Positions 51,159 to 60,503 of a stretch of DNA of 64,000 nucleotides are shown here, piece after piece (the stretch's first letter is position 1; each line of letters begins with the position of its first letter). The stretch lies in NCBI GenBank assembly GCA_029262055.1, contig JAJDAD010000090.1:1-64000 (forward strand), given 5' to 3'. Both the position numbers and the translations under genes were made by a program. The notes beneath the pieces are model-generated. The model searched no databases and was not told the origin of the DNA. It saw only the letters and a program-made list of their open reading frames with translations. Source of the DNA: Candidatus Zhuqueibacterota bacterium (lineage in GTDB: Bacteria; Zhuqueibacterota; Zhuqueibacteria; Oceanimicrobiales; Oceanimicrobiaceae).

Positions 51159-51980
51159 CTAAACCAACCCGGCGTGCGGCGACAGAAATGCCACGACCGT
51201 AGTAACGATGAGCGCCACCCAAATCGCAACATACATCGGCACAAAGTATTTCCTCTTTTCCAGCATCTCGGGAAAGTTGATCGGCATGCCCGCGAATTTG
51301 CCCCGTGGTTTGCTCGGGAAGAAGAAAGTCTTGTAGGTTTCAATCGTGGCGATGGTGAAGCCAAGCGCTCCGAAGGCGACGAACACATAGCTGGTGGTGA
51401 AGCTGGCCAGAATAAAGGCGTACGACAGCGCCATCACTGGGCTGCGAAAGAACTTCAACGTCTCGAAGCCTTCTTTGGGCGCATCTTTCCACGCACCGCC
51501 AAAGGCCGATATCCAGCCACCGATGCTGCCGACGGTCAAGACAACCACCCAGCCGGAGGGATGAAACCCGCTTTTCTGCAATGAATAAATGGCGTAGACC
51601 GCCAGGATTTCCCCGGCCAGATAGGCGGCTCCGGCGGAAAGCCGTGCGGCCCGGCTTTTGACCACTTTGCCACCGATACTGAATTGCATCGGGATAAAGT
51701 ATTTGGATTGATCCTGCTCCCTCAAAAAAGTCTTCCAGTACTCGACCAATGCGCGCTCCAGAACGTACGTGACGGCGAACAAGACCACCATGTTGGGCGC
51801 TTGGGTGACGTCAAGTTCAGCCACATACACGATGCCGAACGCGCCCAGGACCGCGATGATAGTGCTGCGAAAATATTTTGGCCAGGTAAACCCTTCGTGT
51901 GGCGCGTCCTTGTACATGCCCCAGGTAGAGGTGTGCAGTCCGGCGCAAAGCCCGATAATCAGCGTGATGAACATTTCCAT
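51159..51980 (-). CDS. Membrane protein with internal duplication, function unknown
   Basis: 273 residues with about eight hydrophobic segments. The two halves repeat the same motif: 'WGMYKDAPHEGFTWPKYFRS' and 'GGAWKDAPKEGFETLKFFRS', each followed by 'A...Y.F..A' helices and a 'E(Y/T)(W/Y)KTF' segment. This suggests gene duplication and fusion within the membrane. Its gene and the two oxidoreductase genes upstream run in the same direction with gaps of about 30-40 bp, so co-transcription is likely. Confidence 0.75.
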   Translation of the reverse strand: MEMFITLIIGLCAGLHTSTWGMYKDAPHEGFTWPKYFRSTIIAVLGAFGIVYVAELDVTQAPNMVVLFAVTYVLERALVEYWKTFLREQDQSKYFIPMQFSIGGKVVKSRAARLSAGAAYLAGEILAVYAIYSLQKSGFHPSGWVVVLTVGSIGGWISAFGGAWKDAPKEGFETLKFFRSPVMALSYAFILASFTTSYVFVAFGALGFTIATIETYKTFFFPSKPRGKFAGMPINFPEMLEKRKYFVPMYVAIWVALIVTTVVAFLSPHAGLV

Positions 51981-52010
51981 AGAAGTTTAGCTCCCTCGAT
52001 TTTATTTTGG

Positions 52011-52979
52011 TCAGACAGACTTCATAGACTTGTAAATCTCTTCAATGGTTAACAGGTCCTGCTTGGCCAGTCCGAAGTTAAACTCCGGCGGCCTCTCTGC
52101 TTGCAGGGCAGTGATAAAATCCGTGAACATGCCGCGGTAACCGGCAATGTCTTTCAGACCCGGGAAAATGATCTGCTTGCGCTTGCCGCGCACAATCATG
52201 AAGATGCCGTTTGATTCAAACGTGATGCTGCCGGCGCGGCCATAGATTTTTGAAATGCGCAGGCCTTTAAATAGCGACGGCGTCTCCCAGGAGTAGTACA
52301 AGGTGCCCACGGCGCCTTCCTCGTATTCGAGATTGGCCAGCACACTCTTCTCCATTCCCTCTTTTTTCCCAGGCCTGAGACCGCGCGCGGATTTCAGTTT
52401 GAGGCCGAGGTTTGCGACAAAATTTATCCAATGAATGCCGCCCTCGAACAGGGCGCCACCGCCGGACAGTGCTTCATCGCCGCGCCAATCGCTTATTTTC
52501 TGTTCCTTGAGCGCGTTGATATGGACAAACAAAACCTCACCGATGACGCCGGATTGCAGCAGATTCCGCAACTTGAGCAGAACAGGTTTATAAAAATAAT
52601 TCTCCGCGATCAATACCTGTTTGCCGGCTTTGCTCGCAGCAGACTGAACCGTATCAAAATCCCCGGAAGTAAAAAACGGCGGCTTTTCAACGACTACGTG
52701 TTTTCCGGTTGCCAGCGCAGCGAGCGTTAACTCCAGGTGCTGCGCCGGTGGTGTTGCCACCAATGCTACATCGATCTGATCGGAGCTCAGGGCGTCTTCG
52801 TAGGAGCCAAATGCACCTTGCCCGGAAAATTTCTCGCACGTTTCTTCAGCTTTCTTCTTGTCCCGGCTGGCGTAAAAGCGGCCAACTTGCAGAGGCAGGT
52901 TCTTCAGAGTCTTGCTGTGCAGGCTGGTCGCGAAGCCGCAGCCGAGAAATGCCAGATTGGTTGTTTTTGCTTGCGTCAC
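52011..52979 (-). CDS. Gfo/Idh/MocA-family oxidoreductase
   Basis: 322 residues. The N-terminal NAD(P)-binding fold shows 'LAFLGCGFATSLHSKTL' and 'VALVATPPAQHLELTLAALATGKHVVVEKPP' with the signature EKP. The C-terminal domain has 'GGALFEGGIHWINFV', whose His-Trp region fits the catalytic site. It should oxidise or reduce a sugar or polyol. It lies between a GMC oxidoreductase and a membrane protein gene in the same direction, suggesting one pathway. Confidence 0.9.
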   Translation of the reverse strand: MTQAKTTNLAFLGCGFATSLHSKTLKNLPLQVGRFYASRDKKKAEETCEKFSGQGAFGSYEDALSSDQIDVALVATPPAQHLELTLAALATGKHVVVEKPPFFTSGDFDTVQSAASKAGKQVLIAENYFYKPVLLKLRNLLQSGVIGEVLFVHINALKEQKISDWRGDEALSGGGALFEGGIHWINFVANLGLKLKSARGLRPGKKEGMEKSVLANLEYEEGAVGTLYYSWETPSLFKGLRISKIYGRAGSITFESNGIFMIVRGKRKQIIFPGLKDIAGYRGMFTDFITALQAERPPEFNFGLAKQDLLTIEEIYKSMKSV

Positions 52980-53018
52980 GGTTCGTTTGATTCAGAGTGA
53001 GTTTTAGTATCTCGTTAA

Positions 53019-54617
53019 TTAGACAAAGCCGTTTTGCACAAGGTGTTCGCCAACCCGCAGCGCGTTGGCTGAGATGGTCAAGCTTGGATTCAACCCGCCC
53101 GAGGTAGGCATGAAGCTGCCGTCCACCACGAAAAGATTCTGCAGGCCGCGGAACTGGCAATATTCATCCAGGGCTGACGTGTTGGCGTCACGGCCCATGC
53201 GCACGGTACCAACCGCGTGCGAAAAAGTCTTGATTTTGTGCACATAAGAAAGCAGGGCGCCCGCCTGTTTCAGAATCATCTTGGCCTTGCTCAGGAGCGC
53301 CGCCCGTGCGGCATAATCGCGCTCAGTGTAACGGTGCGTCACCTGTAGTTGCGGCAGGCCCAATTTGTCGACCTGTGAGAAATTGGCCGCAACCCGATTG
53401 TCGTAGCGCGGTTGATCTTCAGCCATAACCAGGAGGCCGGTGAGATGCGGTACGGCTTTGCCGATGAGTTTATTGACCGGCCACGGCACCTGACTTTCGA
53501 CCAGCGCAACCGGCGGCGTTTGCAACTGCTGCATGCTGCCCAGCTTGCCCGCCGGGTTGCTGATGCTGTCGTGCCCAAAGTAGAAATCGTGAATGCCAAG
53601 CTGTTTGTGAAATTCCCGCTTCGGATCCGGCTCTTTTCTGAAAACGCCAAACGCAATGGCGTTGCAATGCCGGGTCAGGTATCTCCCGACCGTCTGGCCA
53701 CCAGGATTGAATTCCTGCAATCCGCTGGCCAGCAGCAAATGCGGCGAGGCCAGCGACCCGGCGGACAGAATCACTGTTTTGGCGGTGAATTTAACCTGGG
53801 CATTCTTGTGCTTGTCAAAGCAGACGACCTCATTGACCCGATTGCCACCATTTACCACCAGTCGGGTGGCAATCGTTTCGGGCCTTACTTGCAGCCCCAG
53901 TTCGATCAGATCGGGCAGAACGCGCGTGGCCAAATCGTTCTTCGCCTGGATGGCACAAGCAAAAGTATCGCAGGTCGGACAAGCCTGGCACGCCGACCGG
54001 CCATTGGCGCTATCAAAATTAATTGCCAGCGGCATGCGGAAAGGTTTGAGTCCCAGGCCACGCGCCGCGGTTTGAATCATCGCAGAGGTGCAGGATAGTT
54101 TCCCCAAAGCGTGTGGGTAAGGGCTTGAGCGACCGGGTTCAGTAGGATCTTCCGTGCCGTCGCCGGCGATCCCGAGAATGCGCTCGGCACTGTCGTAGTA
54201 TGGATTAAGGTCTTTGTATTTGAATGGCCACTCGGCACCGGAGTCCTGGGTGATTTCGGGCGTGGGTTCGAAATCGGCTTCACGAAAGCGCATGGAAACA
54301 GTCCCGTAGAAGACCGAAGGTCCGCCCACGCAGGTGTAGGCCCCCATGACCGGACTGTTGCCACCCTCCAAAACCTGGTATGGAATCTCTTTGGAATAAT
54401 GCGGGGTCAGATCGATAGAGCCCAATGGTCCCCAATTGTGTTCACCCCGCTCAACCCACTGTCCCCGTTCCAGCATTAGAACACGCTTGCCGGCATTGAC
54501 CAGGGTGTGTGCAGTCATCGAACCGCCAAAGCCGCTGCCAATGATGATTGCATCGAAGTCTGTCGTTGCTATTTTTGCGATCCTCAAACTGGGGAAATGA
54601 CAAATAAAACGCCTCAC
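53019..54617 (-). CDS. GMC-family flavin oxidoreductase
   Basis: 532 residues from a GTG at 54617; a TTG about 10 codons in is an alternative because the FAD fold begins near residue 20 ('FDAIIIGSGFGGSMTA'). 'VGGPSVFYGTVSMRF', 'SACQACPTCDTFAC' (a Cys cluster), 'ILSAGSLASPHLLLASG' and the C-terminal 'SHAVGTVRMG' and 'VVDGSFMPTSGGLNPSLTISANALR' are GMC and cholesterol-oxidase-like motifs with the catalytic His. It oxidises an alcohol, possibly a sterol-like or sugar substrate. Confidence 0.9.
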   Translation of the reverse strand: MRRFICHFPSLRIAKIATTDFDAIIIGSGFGGSMTAHTLVNAGKRVLMLERGQWVERGEHNWGPLGSIDLTPHYSKEIPYQVLEGGNSPVMGAYTCVGGPSVFYGTVSMRFREADFEPTPEITQDSGAEWPFKYKDLNPYYDSAERILGIAGDGTEDPTEPGRSSPYPHALGKLSCTSAMIQTAARGLGLKPFRMPLAINFDSANGRSACQACPTCDTFACAIQAKNDLATRVLPDLIELGLQVRPETIATRLVVNGGNRVNEVVCFDKHKNAQVKFTAKTVILSAGSLASPHLLLASGLQEFNPGGQTVGRYLTRHCNAIAFGVFRKEPDPKREFHKQLGIHDFYFGHDSISNPAGKLGSMQQLQTPPVALVESQVPWPVNKLIGKAVPHLTGLLVMAEDQPRYDNRVAANFSQVDKLGLPQLQVTHRYTERDYAARAALLSKAKMILKQAGALLSYVHKIKTFSHAVGTVRMGRDANTSALDEYCQFRGLQNLFVVDGSFMPTSGGLNPSLTISANALRVGEHLVQNGFV

Positions 54618-54738
54618 ACGAGAAGGTGCAGGCGTTTGAATTTTACTTCAAAATCTGTTACAATCGGGAAACAACCTACGGGATTTTAGCCTAAAAAGCA
54701 AGTCCAAATCAAAGGCAGGCGTCAAGCGCAGAACGGGT

Positions 54739-55368
54739 TCACAGGCTTAAGCAATACTGCGAGCGCCCACCGTTTTGCACGGGCGCAAATCCCATTTTCC
54801 GGAGATAGGCTTCGTGTTTCGGTGTGCCCGAATCGCTCAATATTCGCCGGATGCCATCCTTGCGAAAAACCTCCCGCTGCTGCTTGAAAACGAATCTTCC
54901 AATCTTGAGATCGCGGTAGCCCGGAATCACAAAATCGAGTTTCACCAGCAAAGTGTCCGCACCTTGCTTGTGCGTAATGAAAACGCCGGCCGGGACAAGG
55001 TTGCGGAGCACAAATAGTACCCGCTGCGACTCGGAGCCTTCGAAGGCAAACTGCGGTAAGAATTTATGAATTTCCTCTTCATAGAATCCCAGGAAATACG
55101 CTAAATACTTTGAGTTCTGCCTTACTTCAAGGATTTCGCAGAAATGCTTTTGCGAGAGCATTTCGTGCAGGTAGTACACGTCGATACCTACGATCAGAAC
55201 ATTCAGAAACAGCACCGGGTAGGCCTCGATCAGGAGTCCGTAACAGGCCATTGTGCCCGCACCGATCAGGTTCAATACGCGCAGTTTAAGTAAAGACCGC
55301 ATGGTCAACGACAGCACGACCAAACCGGAAGCAAAGTAGCCAAATGCCTCATAGGAGAAAAAACTCAT
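54739..55368 (-). CDS. YgjV-like membrane protein with GNAT-like C-terminal domain
   Basis: 209 residues. The first 85 hold three hydrophobic segments ('YFASGLVVLSLTM', 'LNLIGAGTMACYGLLI', 'PVLFLNVLIVGIDVYYL') like the YgjV family. The rest ('LLVKLDFVIPGYRDLKIGRFVF', 'GTPKHEAYLRKMGFAP') looks like a small acetyltransferase-like domain. Such fusions occur in Bacteroidota and relatives; function unknown. The UPF0489 gene lies 22 bp upstream in the same operon. Confidence 0.8.
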   Translation of the reverse strand: MSFFSYEAFGYFASGLVVLSLTMRSLLKLRVLNLIGAGTMACYGLLIEAYPVLFLNVLIVGIDVYYLHEMLSQKHFCEILEVRQNSKYLAYFLGFYEEEIHKFLPQFAFEGSESQRVLFVLRNLVPAGVFITHKQGADTLLVKLDFVIPGYRDLKIGRFVFKQQREVFRKDGIRRILSDSGTPKHEAYLRKMGFAPVQNGGRSQYCLSL

Positions 55369-55390
55369 CCAGACCTCTTTTGGTTAATCA

Positions 55391-56140
55391 TCAGCAGCCG
55401 GCCGATTTGTCCTGCCAGGGCAGCAGCAGTTCCTTCACGATCCCAACTGCGCGGCTTTGGTCAATAAAGAATGGACTGGTTGCGATCGTAATGAATTTAG
55501 CACGGCCGATCATTTCTTGAATCCTTGACACTTTCAGAGCCTCATCGATGTAGGCCATCTCCGGGGCAAAGATATCCACGTCGATATCCAGAACAAATTC
55601 CCCTGTAATTCTCTCCGCAAAGGCAATGCTGCTGTCGATGAGTTGGACTTGTTCAAACAATTGCAGGCCCAGGGCCGGTTGAATAAAATTCCCAACATTG
55701 AGTGATTTGTTCGTGTAATCAAAAACGCGCCGCAGATTACATTTTCTCAGCCAAACGGGATCGGGCGCAAGCTCAGGCTGCCGCATATCCGAATGCTGGT
55801 CGACATGAAGCAGCGTGCCCCCTGCGCGCAAACGCCCTCCGAATAGACCAGCCATCCAGAAGCAGAAAGCGTGATTGTGGTTGTCAAAAATAAAAATGTC
55901 CTTGCCTGCGCAGTTGAAATAGATAAATGACCTTAATCCTGGCCGGTTCACCTCGCGTCCCTCATCGACCTCGCTGAAGGCGATCTCGTCACCCACCTTC
56001 AGATCCTGCACAGTTCCGTTAACCAGGGGCGCTACGTAAATTTTCCGGTTGTGCCTCCCGGCAAACGAAAAAGCGTTGTTGCCAACCGCCCGGGTCAGCC
56101 AATAACCATTATATAGTTCCGACAACAACTGATAGTCCAA
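55391..56140 (-). CDS. UPF0489 family protein
   Basis: 249 residues. 'IFIFDNHNHAFCFWMAGL', 'TLLHVDQHSDM' and 'FVLDIDVDIFAPEM' are the conserved blocks of UPF0489 (PF12640), related to the arginase fold; the His/Asp residues in them could bind metals. It has no established role. It is followed by the YgjV-like gene and lies divergent to the aldehyde dehydrogenase gene. Confidence 0.87.
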   Translation of the reverse strand: MDYQLLSELYNGYWLTRAVGNNAFSFAGRHNRKIYVAPLVNGTVQDLKVGDEIAFSEVDEGREVNRPGLRSFIYFNCAGKDIFIFDNHNHAFCFWMAGLFGGRLRAGGTLLHVDQHSDMRQPELAPDPVWLRKCNLRRVFDYTNKSLNVGNFIQPALGLQLFEQVQLIDSSIAFAERITGEFVLDIDVDIFAPEMAYIDEALKVSRIQEMIGRAKFITIATSPFFIDQSRAVGIVKELLLPWQDKSAGC

Positions 56141-56315
56141 TGCTATGCCGCCATTTCAACTAGAAGGGAATGATTGCGGCAATTTCCGATTAGTTTAAAT
56201 GATTTGCAAGTGTTTCGAAAATCTTTGCTTTCCGGACGGTTTTTCAATATCCTAAAACTCACCTCTGGTTCAACCTGAAAAGGGAAAACAAAGCTCGGCA
56301 AAAGGAGGAAAAATC

Positions 56316-57680
56316 ATGATGGACGTCATCAACCCCGCAACGGGCGACAAAGTCCGGACCTACGACGAAATGTCGCCCGGTGAAACTGCGGACGCCATCA
56401 GCGCAGCGGACGCAGCGTACCTGCAATGGCGCAACACAACGTTTGCAGAACGTGCCGCTCTGCTAAGAAAGAGCGCTGAGTTGTTGCGCGAACGGAGCCA
56501 GGAATACGCTGAATTGATGGCAATAGAAATGGGCAAACTCATCCCCGACGGACGCGCTGAAATTGAAAAATGCGCCTGGGTTTGCGACTACTATGCTGAA
56601 AACGGAGGAAAAATCCTCAGCGACGAAGCGATTGCCACCGATGCGACCCGAAGCTATGTCAGCTTTCAACCTATCGGAGTTGTGCTTGCGGTTATGCCGT
56701 GGAACTTCCCTTTCTGGCAGGTATTTCGCTTTGCCGCACCGGCGCTGATGGCCGGGAACGCCGGTGTTCTCAAGCATGCCTCCAATGTCCCGGGTTGTGC
56801 TTTGGCCATCGAGGAGGTATTCCGCGACGCCGGGCTGCCGCAGGATATTTTTCGCACTCTGCTGATCGGAAGCTCTCAAGTAGACGCCGTTATCGAAAAC
56901 CCTCTGGTCAAGGCTGTGACCTTGACCGGCAGCACACCGGCGGGCAAGGCAGTGGCAAGCCACGCCGGCAAGATGCTCAAGAAAACCGTGCTGGAACTTG
57001 GAGGCAGTGACCCTTATGTCATCCTCGAAGATGCCGACCTGCAGGCAGCGGTTTCAGCCTGCGTTACCAGCCGGCTCATCAACGCCGGACAAAGCTGCGT
57101 GGCCGCCAAGCGTTTCATTGTGGTCGACTCGCTGAAGGAGCGCTTCGAGGAATTGTTCGTCGCGCAGATGGCGTCCCACAAAATGGGCGATCCCTTCGAC
57201 GATGATACAACTGTCGGGCCGCAAGCCCGTCATGATTTGCGCGACGAACTGCATGAGCAGGTCCGGCGTTCCATTTCTGCCGGCGCAAAGTGCCTGCTGG
57301 GCGGCGAGGTCCCTGACGGACCCGGAGCTTTTTATCCGCCCACCGTCCTGACCGATGTCACGCAGGGCATGGCTGCTTACGACGAAGAACTGTTTGGTCC
57401 CGTGGCCGCCATAATCCCGGTAGAGGGCGAAGCGGAAGCAGTACATGCCGCGAACGATACGATTTTCGGCCTGGGCGCGGCTGTCTTCACCGGCGATGTC
57501 GCAAAAGGCGAACGCATCGCTGCAAATAAGCTGCAGGCAGGCTGTTGCTTCGTCAATTCATTTGTCAAATCGGATCCGCGCCTGCCGTTCGGCGGCATTA
57601 AAGAGAGCGGCTACGGGCGTGAGCTGGCGCACTACGGTATCAAGGAATTCGTCAATATAAAGACGGTCTATGTGCAGTAG
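56316..57680 (+). CDS. Aldehyde dehydrogenase, succinate-semialdehyde type
   Basis: 454 residues; AAAGGAGGAAAAATC precedes two adjacent ATGs. 'VMPWNFPFWQVFRFAAPALMAGN', 'TLTGSTPAGKAVA', 'ELGGSDPYVILEDAD' with the general-base Glu, and 'NAGQSCVAAKRFIV' with the nucleophile Cys show a complete NAD(P)-dependent aldehyde dehydrogenase. Length and 'FVNSFVKSDPRLPFGGIKESGYGREL' fit the short succinate-semialdehyde dehydrogenase (GabD/YneI) group. It is followed by a hairpin. Confidence 0.92.
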   Translation: MMDVINPATGDKVRTYDEMSPGETADAISAADAAYLQWRNTTFAERAALLRKSAELLRERSQEYAELMAIEMGKLIPDGRAEIEKCAWVCDYYAENGGKILSDEAIATDATRSYVSFQPIGVVLAVMPWNFPFWQVFRFAAPALMAGNAGVLKHASNVPGCALAIEEVFRDAGLPQDIFRTLLIGSSQVDAVIENPLVKAVTLTGSTPAGKAVASHAGKMLKKTVLELGGSDPYVILEDADLQAAVSACVTSRLINAGQSCVAAKRFIVVDSLKERFEELFVAQMASHKMGDPFDDDTTVGPQARHDLRDELHEQVRRSISAGAKCLLGGEVPDGPGAFYPPTVLTDVTQGMAAYDEELFGPVAAIIPVEGEAEAVHAANDTIFGLGAAVFTGDVAKGERIAANKLQAGCCFVNSFVKSDPRLPFGGIKESGYGRELAHYGIKEFVNIKTVYVQ

Positions 57681-57682
57681 CT

Positions 57683-57701
57683 CAGCGGCCACACGCCGCT
57701 G
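57683..57701 (+). terminator. Hairpin after the aldehyde dehydrogenase gene
   Basis: Stem CAGCGGC / GCCGCTG with loop CACAC, three bases after the stop. No U-run follows. Confidence 0.45.
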
Positions 57702-57852
57702 CAGGTGGGCCTTCAAAGGCTTCAACATTCACGATGAGTGTACTCTTGTTTTCGCTTGCATTTTCACCTCTTTTGTCATTATTATGATTAATTGACCCGG
57801 TGGGCGACTGCTGGTTGCAGAATGATTCGAAGAATAAACGGAGACAGAGTTG

Positions 57853-58068
57853 ATGGACATTTCCATTGAATATTGTGTCATGTGAAACTACTTCCCCAAA
57901 GCCTCCAGTTTGAAGGCTGACTTAGAAGCAAAGTATGCCGGTGCCATAGTAACGCTGAGCGAAGGTAAGGGTGGCGTATTCGAGGTTATAAAAGACGGCG
58001 CCTTGATTTTCTCAAAAAAAGAACTCGGTCGTTTCCCGGAGCATGAAGAAATCTTTGCGAAGCTGTAA
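57853..58068 (+). CDS. SelW-like (Rdx family) selenoprotein with in-frame UGA
   Basis: 71 codons if the UGA at 57883-57885 is read as selenocysteine. The sequence is 'MDISIEYCVMU' followed by 'NYFPKASSLKADLEAKY', then 'VTLSEGKGGVFEVIKDGALIFSKKELGRFPEH'. This is the Rdx/SelT-SelW-SelH domain (PF10262) with the CxxU redox pair at residues 8 and 11; relatives have CxxC or CxxU. The frame after the UGA is open to TAA at 58066. A SECIS-like hairpin follows. It is a thioredoxin-like redox protein. The FAD/radical SAM/methyltransferase operon starts 187 bp downstream. Confidence 0.85.
57900..57918 (+). promoter_or_regulatory. SECIS-like hairpin of the SelW-like gene
   Basis: Stem AGCCT / AGGCT, a C-A mismatch, a closing C-G pair and loop AGTTT with G as second base. 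The loop G is about 22 bases after the UGA. Confidence 0.6.
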
Positions 58069-58254
58069 GCAGTCAAAGCACGACGTTGACCATGCATTCT
58101 CGTTAAGTCCATATAGAATAGAATCACCCCGCTTGCGCGACTAGCGCGAATTTTAACCAAAAAAATCAGAGCTTTGGAATAAAGCAAATAATAGCGACGT
58201 TTGGTATATGCATACTCCTGCACATTCACAAATAGGGGTACCAGGGACTCAGAA

Positions 58255-59514
58255 ATGAAGAACAAGAAAATCGCGATTATTGGCGCCGGACCTATCGGCC
58301 TGGAGACAGCGCTGTACGGGCTGCAGCTTGGCTATGATGTAACCGTCTTTGAAAAAGGAAGGGTCGGCGAAAATATTCGCAAATGGGGGCACGTTACCCT
58401 TTTTTCTCCCTGGGAAATGAATCATTCGATCCTCGGTCCGCGCTTGTTAAAAACGAACTCTACCTGGCAGGAGCCGGCAGCGCAGGCGTTGTTGACCGGC
58501 CGGGAGTTTGTTGCGAGCTATTTGGAGCCCTTGGCCGACCTGCAGTGTTTATCCGGAAAGATACATACACAAACTGAAGTCGTTCACATCGCCAGAGGCG
58601 GCCTGCTCAAAGGTGAGCACATTGGTAGTCAGGAGCGCGGCGACCATTTGTTCCGAATTCTAACCCGGACCACGGATGGCGCGGAGACTTACCATTCCGC
58701 CGACATTGTCATAGATACGTCGGGGGTGTACGGCACGCCCAATTGGCTTGGAACAGGTGGCATTCCCGCGCTGGGAGAGACGCAATCGCAGGCTTTTATC
58801 GATTACCACCTGCCGGATCTTTACGGAAAGGATCGAGAACGATTCGCCGGAAAAAAGACCCTGCTGGTTGGGGCGGGATACTCGGCCGCCACCGCAGTTT
58901 GTGATTTTGAGAATTTGATTCGGGAAGAGCCGGAGACCAGTTTGCTTTGGATCGTCAAGTCGTCCGGCAAACAGCCGGTACCGCCGATTGCAGACGATCC
59001 CCTGGCCGGCCGGAGTTCTCTGACCAGGCAGGCCAACCAAATTGCCGCTGCAAATAATGACCGTATCCGCTTTCTCAGCAGCACGACCGTAGACAGTATT
59101 TACTATCGCCACGCGGACAATTCGTTCGAAGTCGGTTTGCGGCAAGGCGATAAAGTGGAGATGCAAACCTTTGACCGCGTGATCGCCACCGTCGGTTTTG
59201 GGCCGGACAATTCATTGTACCGCGAGCTGCAGGTGCACGAATGCTACGCTTCTCGCGGACCGATGAAGCTGGCGGCCACGCTTTTGGGGGCATCGACCAC
59301 AGACTGCATGACCCAGGAAAGCGCCGGCGCCGACTCACTGAAAAACCCGGAGCCGGATTTTTACATCCTTGGCAATAAAAGTTACGGACGTAACCCAACC
59401 TTCTTGTTGCGCATTGGATTGCAGCAAATAGTGGAGGTCTTTGCACTAATCACGGGGGACTCTATTGTTGATCTGAATAGCCGGCTTGTCCAGCAGGCGG
59501 AGCAGCAGGTATGA
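58255..59514 (+). CDS. FAD/NAD(P)-binding oxidoreductase
   Basis: 419 residues from the ATG at 58255. An N-terminal Rossmann fold ('KKIAIIGAGPIGLETALYGLQLGYDVTVFEKG') and a second nucleotide-binding motif ('KKTLLVGAGYSAATAVCDFENL') resemble flavin-containing monooxygenases and thioredoxin-reductase relatives; 'VIDTSGVYGTPNWLG' fits the monooxygenase group. The product is unknown. Its stop overlaps the radical SAM gene by four bases, and an ArsM-like gene follows, so the three form one operon that probably builds or modifies a small molecule. Confidence 0.88.
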   Translation: MKNKKIAIIGAGPIGLETALYGLQLGYDVTVFEKGRVGENIRKWGHVTLFSPWEMNHSILGPRLLKTNSTWQEPAAQALLTGREFVASYLEPLADLQCLSGKIHTQTEVVHIARGGLLKGEHIGSQERGDHLFRILTRTTDGAETYHSADIVIDTSGVYGTPNWLGTGGIPALGETQSQAFIDYHLPDLYGKDRERFAGKKTLLVGAGYSAATAVCDFENLIREEPETSLLWIVKSSGKQPVPPIADDPLAGRSSLTRQANQIAAANNDRIRFLSSTTVDSIYYRHADNSFEVGLRQGDKVEMQTFDRVIATVGFGPDNSLYRELQVHECYASRGPMKLAATLLGASTTDCMTQESAGADSLKNPEPDFYILGNKSYGRNPTFLLRIGLQQIVEVFALITGDSIVDLNSRLVQQAEQQV

Positions 59515-60479
59515 ACGTCATGCAAACAAGAACAGCCAAAAGAGAAGGGGATTCTGTCAAACTGACTGAGGCCGTCGACTCCGCTCCGGAGCAGACCCGG
59601 AACAACGGACCGGAACCGCCCTCCGCGCCACTGCACAGCCTGGACACCCTCTGGTTCCAGGTTGGCGGCACCATCTGCAACCTTTGGTGCAGCCACTGCT
59701 TCATAAGCTGCAGCCCCAAAAACCACTCCTTCGGATTCATGGCGCGGGAATCAGTTGCGGGCTACCTGCAAGAATCGCGGGAGCTAGGCGTCATGGAATA
59801 CTACTTTACCGGCGGTGAGCCCTTCATGAATCGTGACCTGCCGGATATTCTGGCGGACACTCTGGCCCTCGGTCCTGCGACTGTCCTCACCAACGGCATT
59901 CTCATAAATGAACGGGTCGCGCGGCGTCTTAGGAAAATCAGCGACGAATCCATCTACTCACTTGAGTTTCGTGTCAGCATCGACGGTGTCACTCCGGCTG
60001 AGAATGACAAAATTCGCGGCAAGGGCAGTTTTGACAAGGCCCTGCAGGGCGTGAAAAACCTGGTTGACGCCGGCTTTTTGCCGATCATCACCATCGCCCA
60101 GACCTGGGAGGAGTGTCAGGGCGATCGCATATTCCAGGGGTTTACGGAGCTTATGCGCAGCATCGGCTATACCAGGCCACGCATAAAAGTCATCCCGCCC
60201 CTGAGGATAGGGCGTGAGAAAGTCCGGGCGCGCGGCTACGACCGGGACGAAACCGTCACCAGCGAAATGATGGCGGATTACAATGACCGTCTATTACAAT
60301 GTACGAGCAGTAGGACGGCCACCGATAAGGGAGTCTATGTTTGCCCGATTTTGATCGACTATCCTGATGCGCTGCTCTCGGACCGTCTGTCCGACTCGAC
60401 CGTGCCTTACCCGCTGCGGCACCAGGCATGCTACACTTGTTATATTTCCGGCGCCATTTGCCATAATTTTTCCGGTTAA
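59511..60479 (+). CDS. Radical SAM protein
   Basis: 322 residues. After a 45-residue leader, 'GGTICNLWCSHCFISCSP' gives the CxxxCxxC cluster that binds the 4Fe-4S for SAM cleavage. 'YYFTGGEPFMNRDLPDIL' is the GGE motif. A further cysteine group near the C-terminus ('HQACYTCYISGAICHNF') may hold an auxiliary cluster, as in SPASM-like proteins. The substrate is unknown. Its neighbours, an FAD enzyme and an arsenite-methyltransferase-like protein, suggest a small-molecule pathway such as an organoarsenical, but no known pathway matches the set. Confidence 0.88.
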   Translation: MNVMQTRTAKREGDSVKLTEAVDSAPEQTRNNGPEPPSAPLHSLDTLWFQVGGTICNLWCSHCFISCSPKNHSFGFMARESVAGYLQESRELGVMEYYFTGGEPFMNRDLPDILADTLALGPATVLTNGILINERVARRLRKISDESIYSLEFRVSIDGVTPAENDKIRGKGSFDKALQGVKNLVDAGFLPIITIAQTWEECQGDRIFQGFTELMRSIGYTRPRIKVIPPLRIGREKVRARGYDRDETVTSEMMADYNDRLLQCTSSRTATDKGVYVCPILIDYPDALLSDRLSDSTVPYPLRHQACYTCYISGAICHNFSG

Positions 60480-60503
60480 ACAATCTCAAAAGAGGGAATC
60501 TCA

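Noticed and set aside
57888-58265. Minus-strand open frame of 125 codons
   Set aside because: It lies antisense to the SelW-like gene, has no recognisable protein content, and exists because the true gene was hidden by its UGA.
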